Shown here: in pieces, positions 5,478-5,647 of the stretch
How the letters are laid out: every line of letters begins with the position of its first letter
Position numbering within the stretch: the stretch's first letter is position 1
DNA from: Allobrachymonas sp.
GTDB taxonomy: Bacteria > Pseudomonadota > Gammaproteobacteria > Burkholderiales > Burkholderiaceae_C
Reading direction: 5' to 3'
NCBI GenBank assembly: GCA_018054915.1
Contig: JAGPIR010000095.1
Span: 1 to 5,647, forward strand
DNA length: 5,647 nucleotides
Program-made: the position numbers and the translations under genes
Notes under the pieces: generated by a model
Database searches by the model: none
What the model saw: the letters and a program-made list of their open reading frames with translations, nothing else
Told to the model about the DNA's origin: nothing

Positions 5478-5647
5478 TTACGCCTTGAAATTCTGCGGCA
5501 CGTCGCGGCGCACGCTGCCAGCATACAGCTGGCGCGGGCGGCCGATCTTGTATTCGGGGTCGGCCAGCATTTCGTTGAGCTGGGCGATCCAGCCCACGGT
5601 TCGCGCCAGCGCAAAAATGCCGGTGAACAGGCCAACGGGTATGCCGA
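5478..5647 (-). CDS. gltA: Citrate synthase, C-terminal end (cut by window edge)
   Basis: Only the last 55 codons and the TAA at 5478 are visible. Citrate synthase condenses acetyl-CoA with oxaloacetate to citrate, the first step of the TCA cycle; the proteobacterial type is usually hexameric and sensitive to NADH. The fragment FALARTVGWIAQLNEM followed by RPRQLYAGSVRRDVPQNFKA closely parallels the E. coli GltA end (ARTVGWIAHWSEM, ARPRQLYTG). The arginine of ARTVGW corresponds to E. coli Arg387 and that of RPRQLY to Arg407, both contacting the citrate carboxylates. The active-site histidines and aspartate lie outside the window. A methylcitrate synthase is the alternative, but the ending fits GltA better. 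It is transcribed toward leuC, 317 bases away, so a separate leuC promoter is likely. Confidence 0.93.
   Translation of the reverse strand, partial: GIPVGLFTGIFALARTVGWIAQLNEMLADPEYKIGRPRQLYAGSVRRDVPQNFKA

Overview
The window looks like ordinary chromosome from a GC-rich betaproteobacterium, most likely order Burkholderiales and perhaps family Comamonadaceae. This rests on the strong G/C preference at third codon positions, the wording of the LeuB, LeuC, LeuD and GltA proteins, and the order gltA - leuC - small entericidin-type lipoprotein - leuD - leuB. The taxon is an inference from remembered gene order and protein style, not from a search.

Layout from left to right. Positions 1-207 (minus) hold the N-terminal 69 codons of a Dps-type ferritin-like protein that runs off the left edge. 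Positions 208-405 are a divergent promoter region. Positions 406-1053 (plus) are pdxH, pyridoxamine 5'-phosphate oxidase, the only plus-strand gene. It converges on msrA, methionine sulfoxide reductase A (1068-1604, minus), with a 14-base gap. Everything to the right is on the minus strand: leuB (1669-2742), leuD (2818-3462), a 42-residue lipoprotein of the entericidin type (3523-3651), leuC (3709-5160), a 317-base non-coding leader (5161-5477), and the 3' end of gltA, citrate synthase (5478-5647), which runs off the right edge.

How the genes work together. Transcription of the leucine block runs right to left: leuC, lipoprotein, leuD, leuB, possibly continuing into msrA. LeuC and LeuD form isopropylmalate isomerase, which contains a 4Fe-4S cluster. 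LeuB then oxidises and decarboxylates 3-isopropylmalate to the keto acid precursor of leucine. GltA, just upstream, uses acetyl-CoA, which is also a substrate of the leucine pathway. Dps, MsrA and PdxH have no direct metabolic link to leucine; two of them (Dps, MsrA) serve oxidative stress defence.

I found no mobile element, CRISPR array, tRNA, rRNA or toxin-antitoxin pair, and no convincing sign of an undescribed system. The points most worth a second look are: the lipoprotein gene placed between the genes for two subunits of one enzyme, with a GC-rich stem-loop on each side; a perfect LysR-type box (ATAC-N7-GTAT) in the leuC leader; a missing Shine-Dalgarno sequence at leuD; and a methionine where Dps proteins usually carry an acidic iron ligand.
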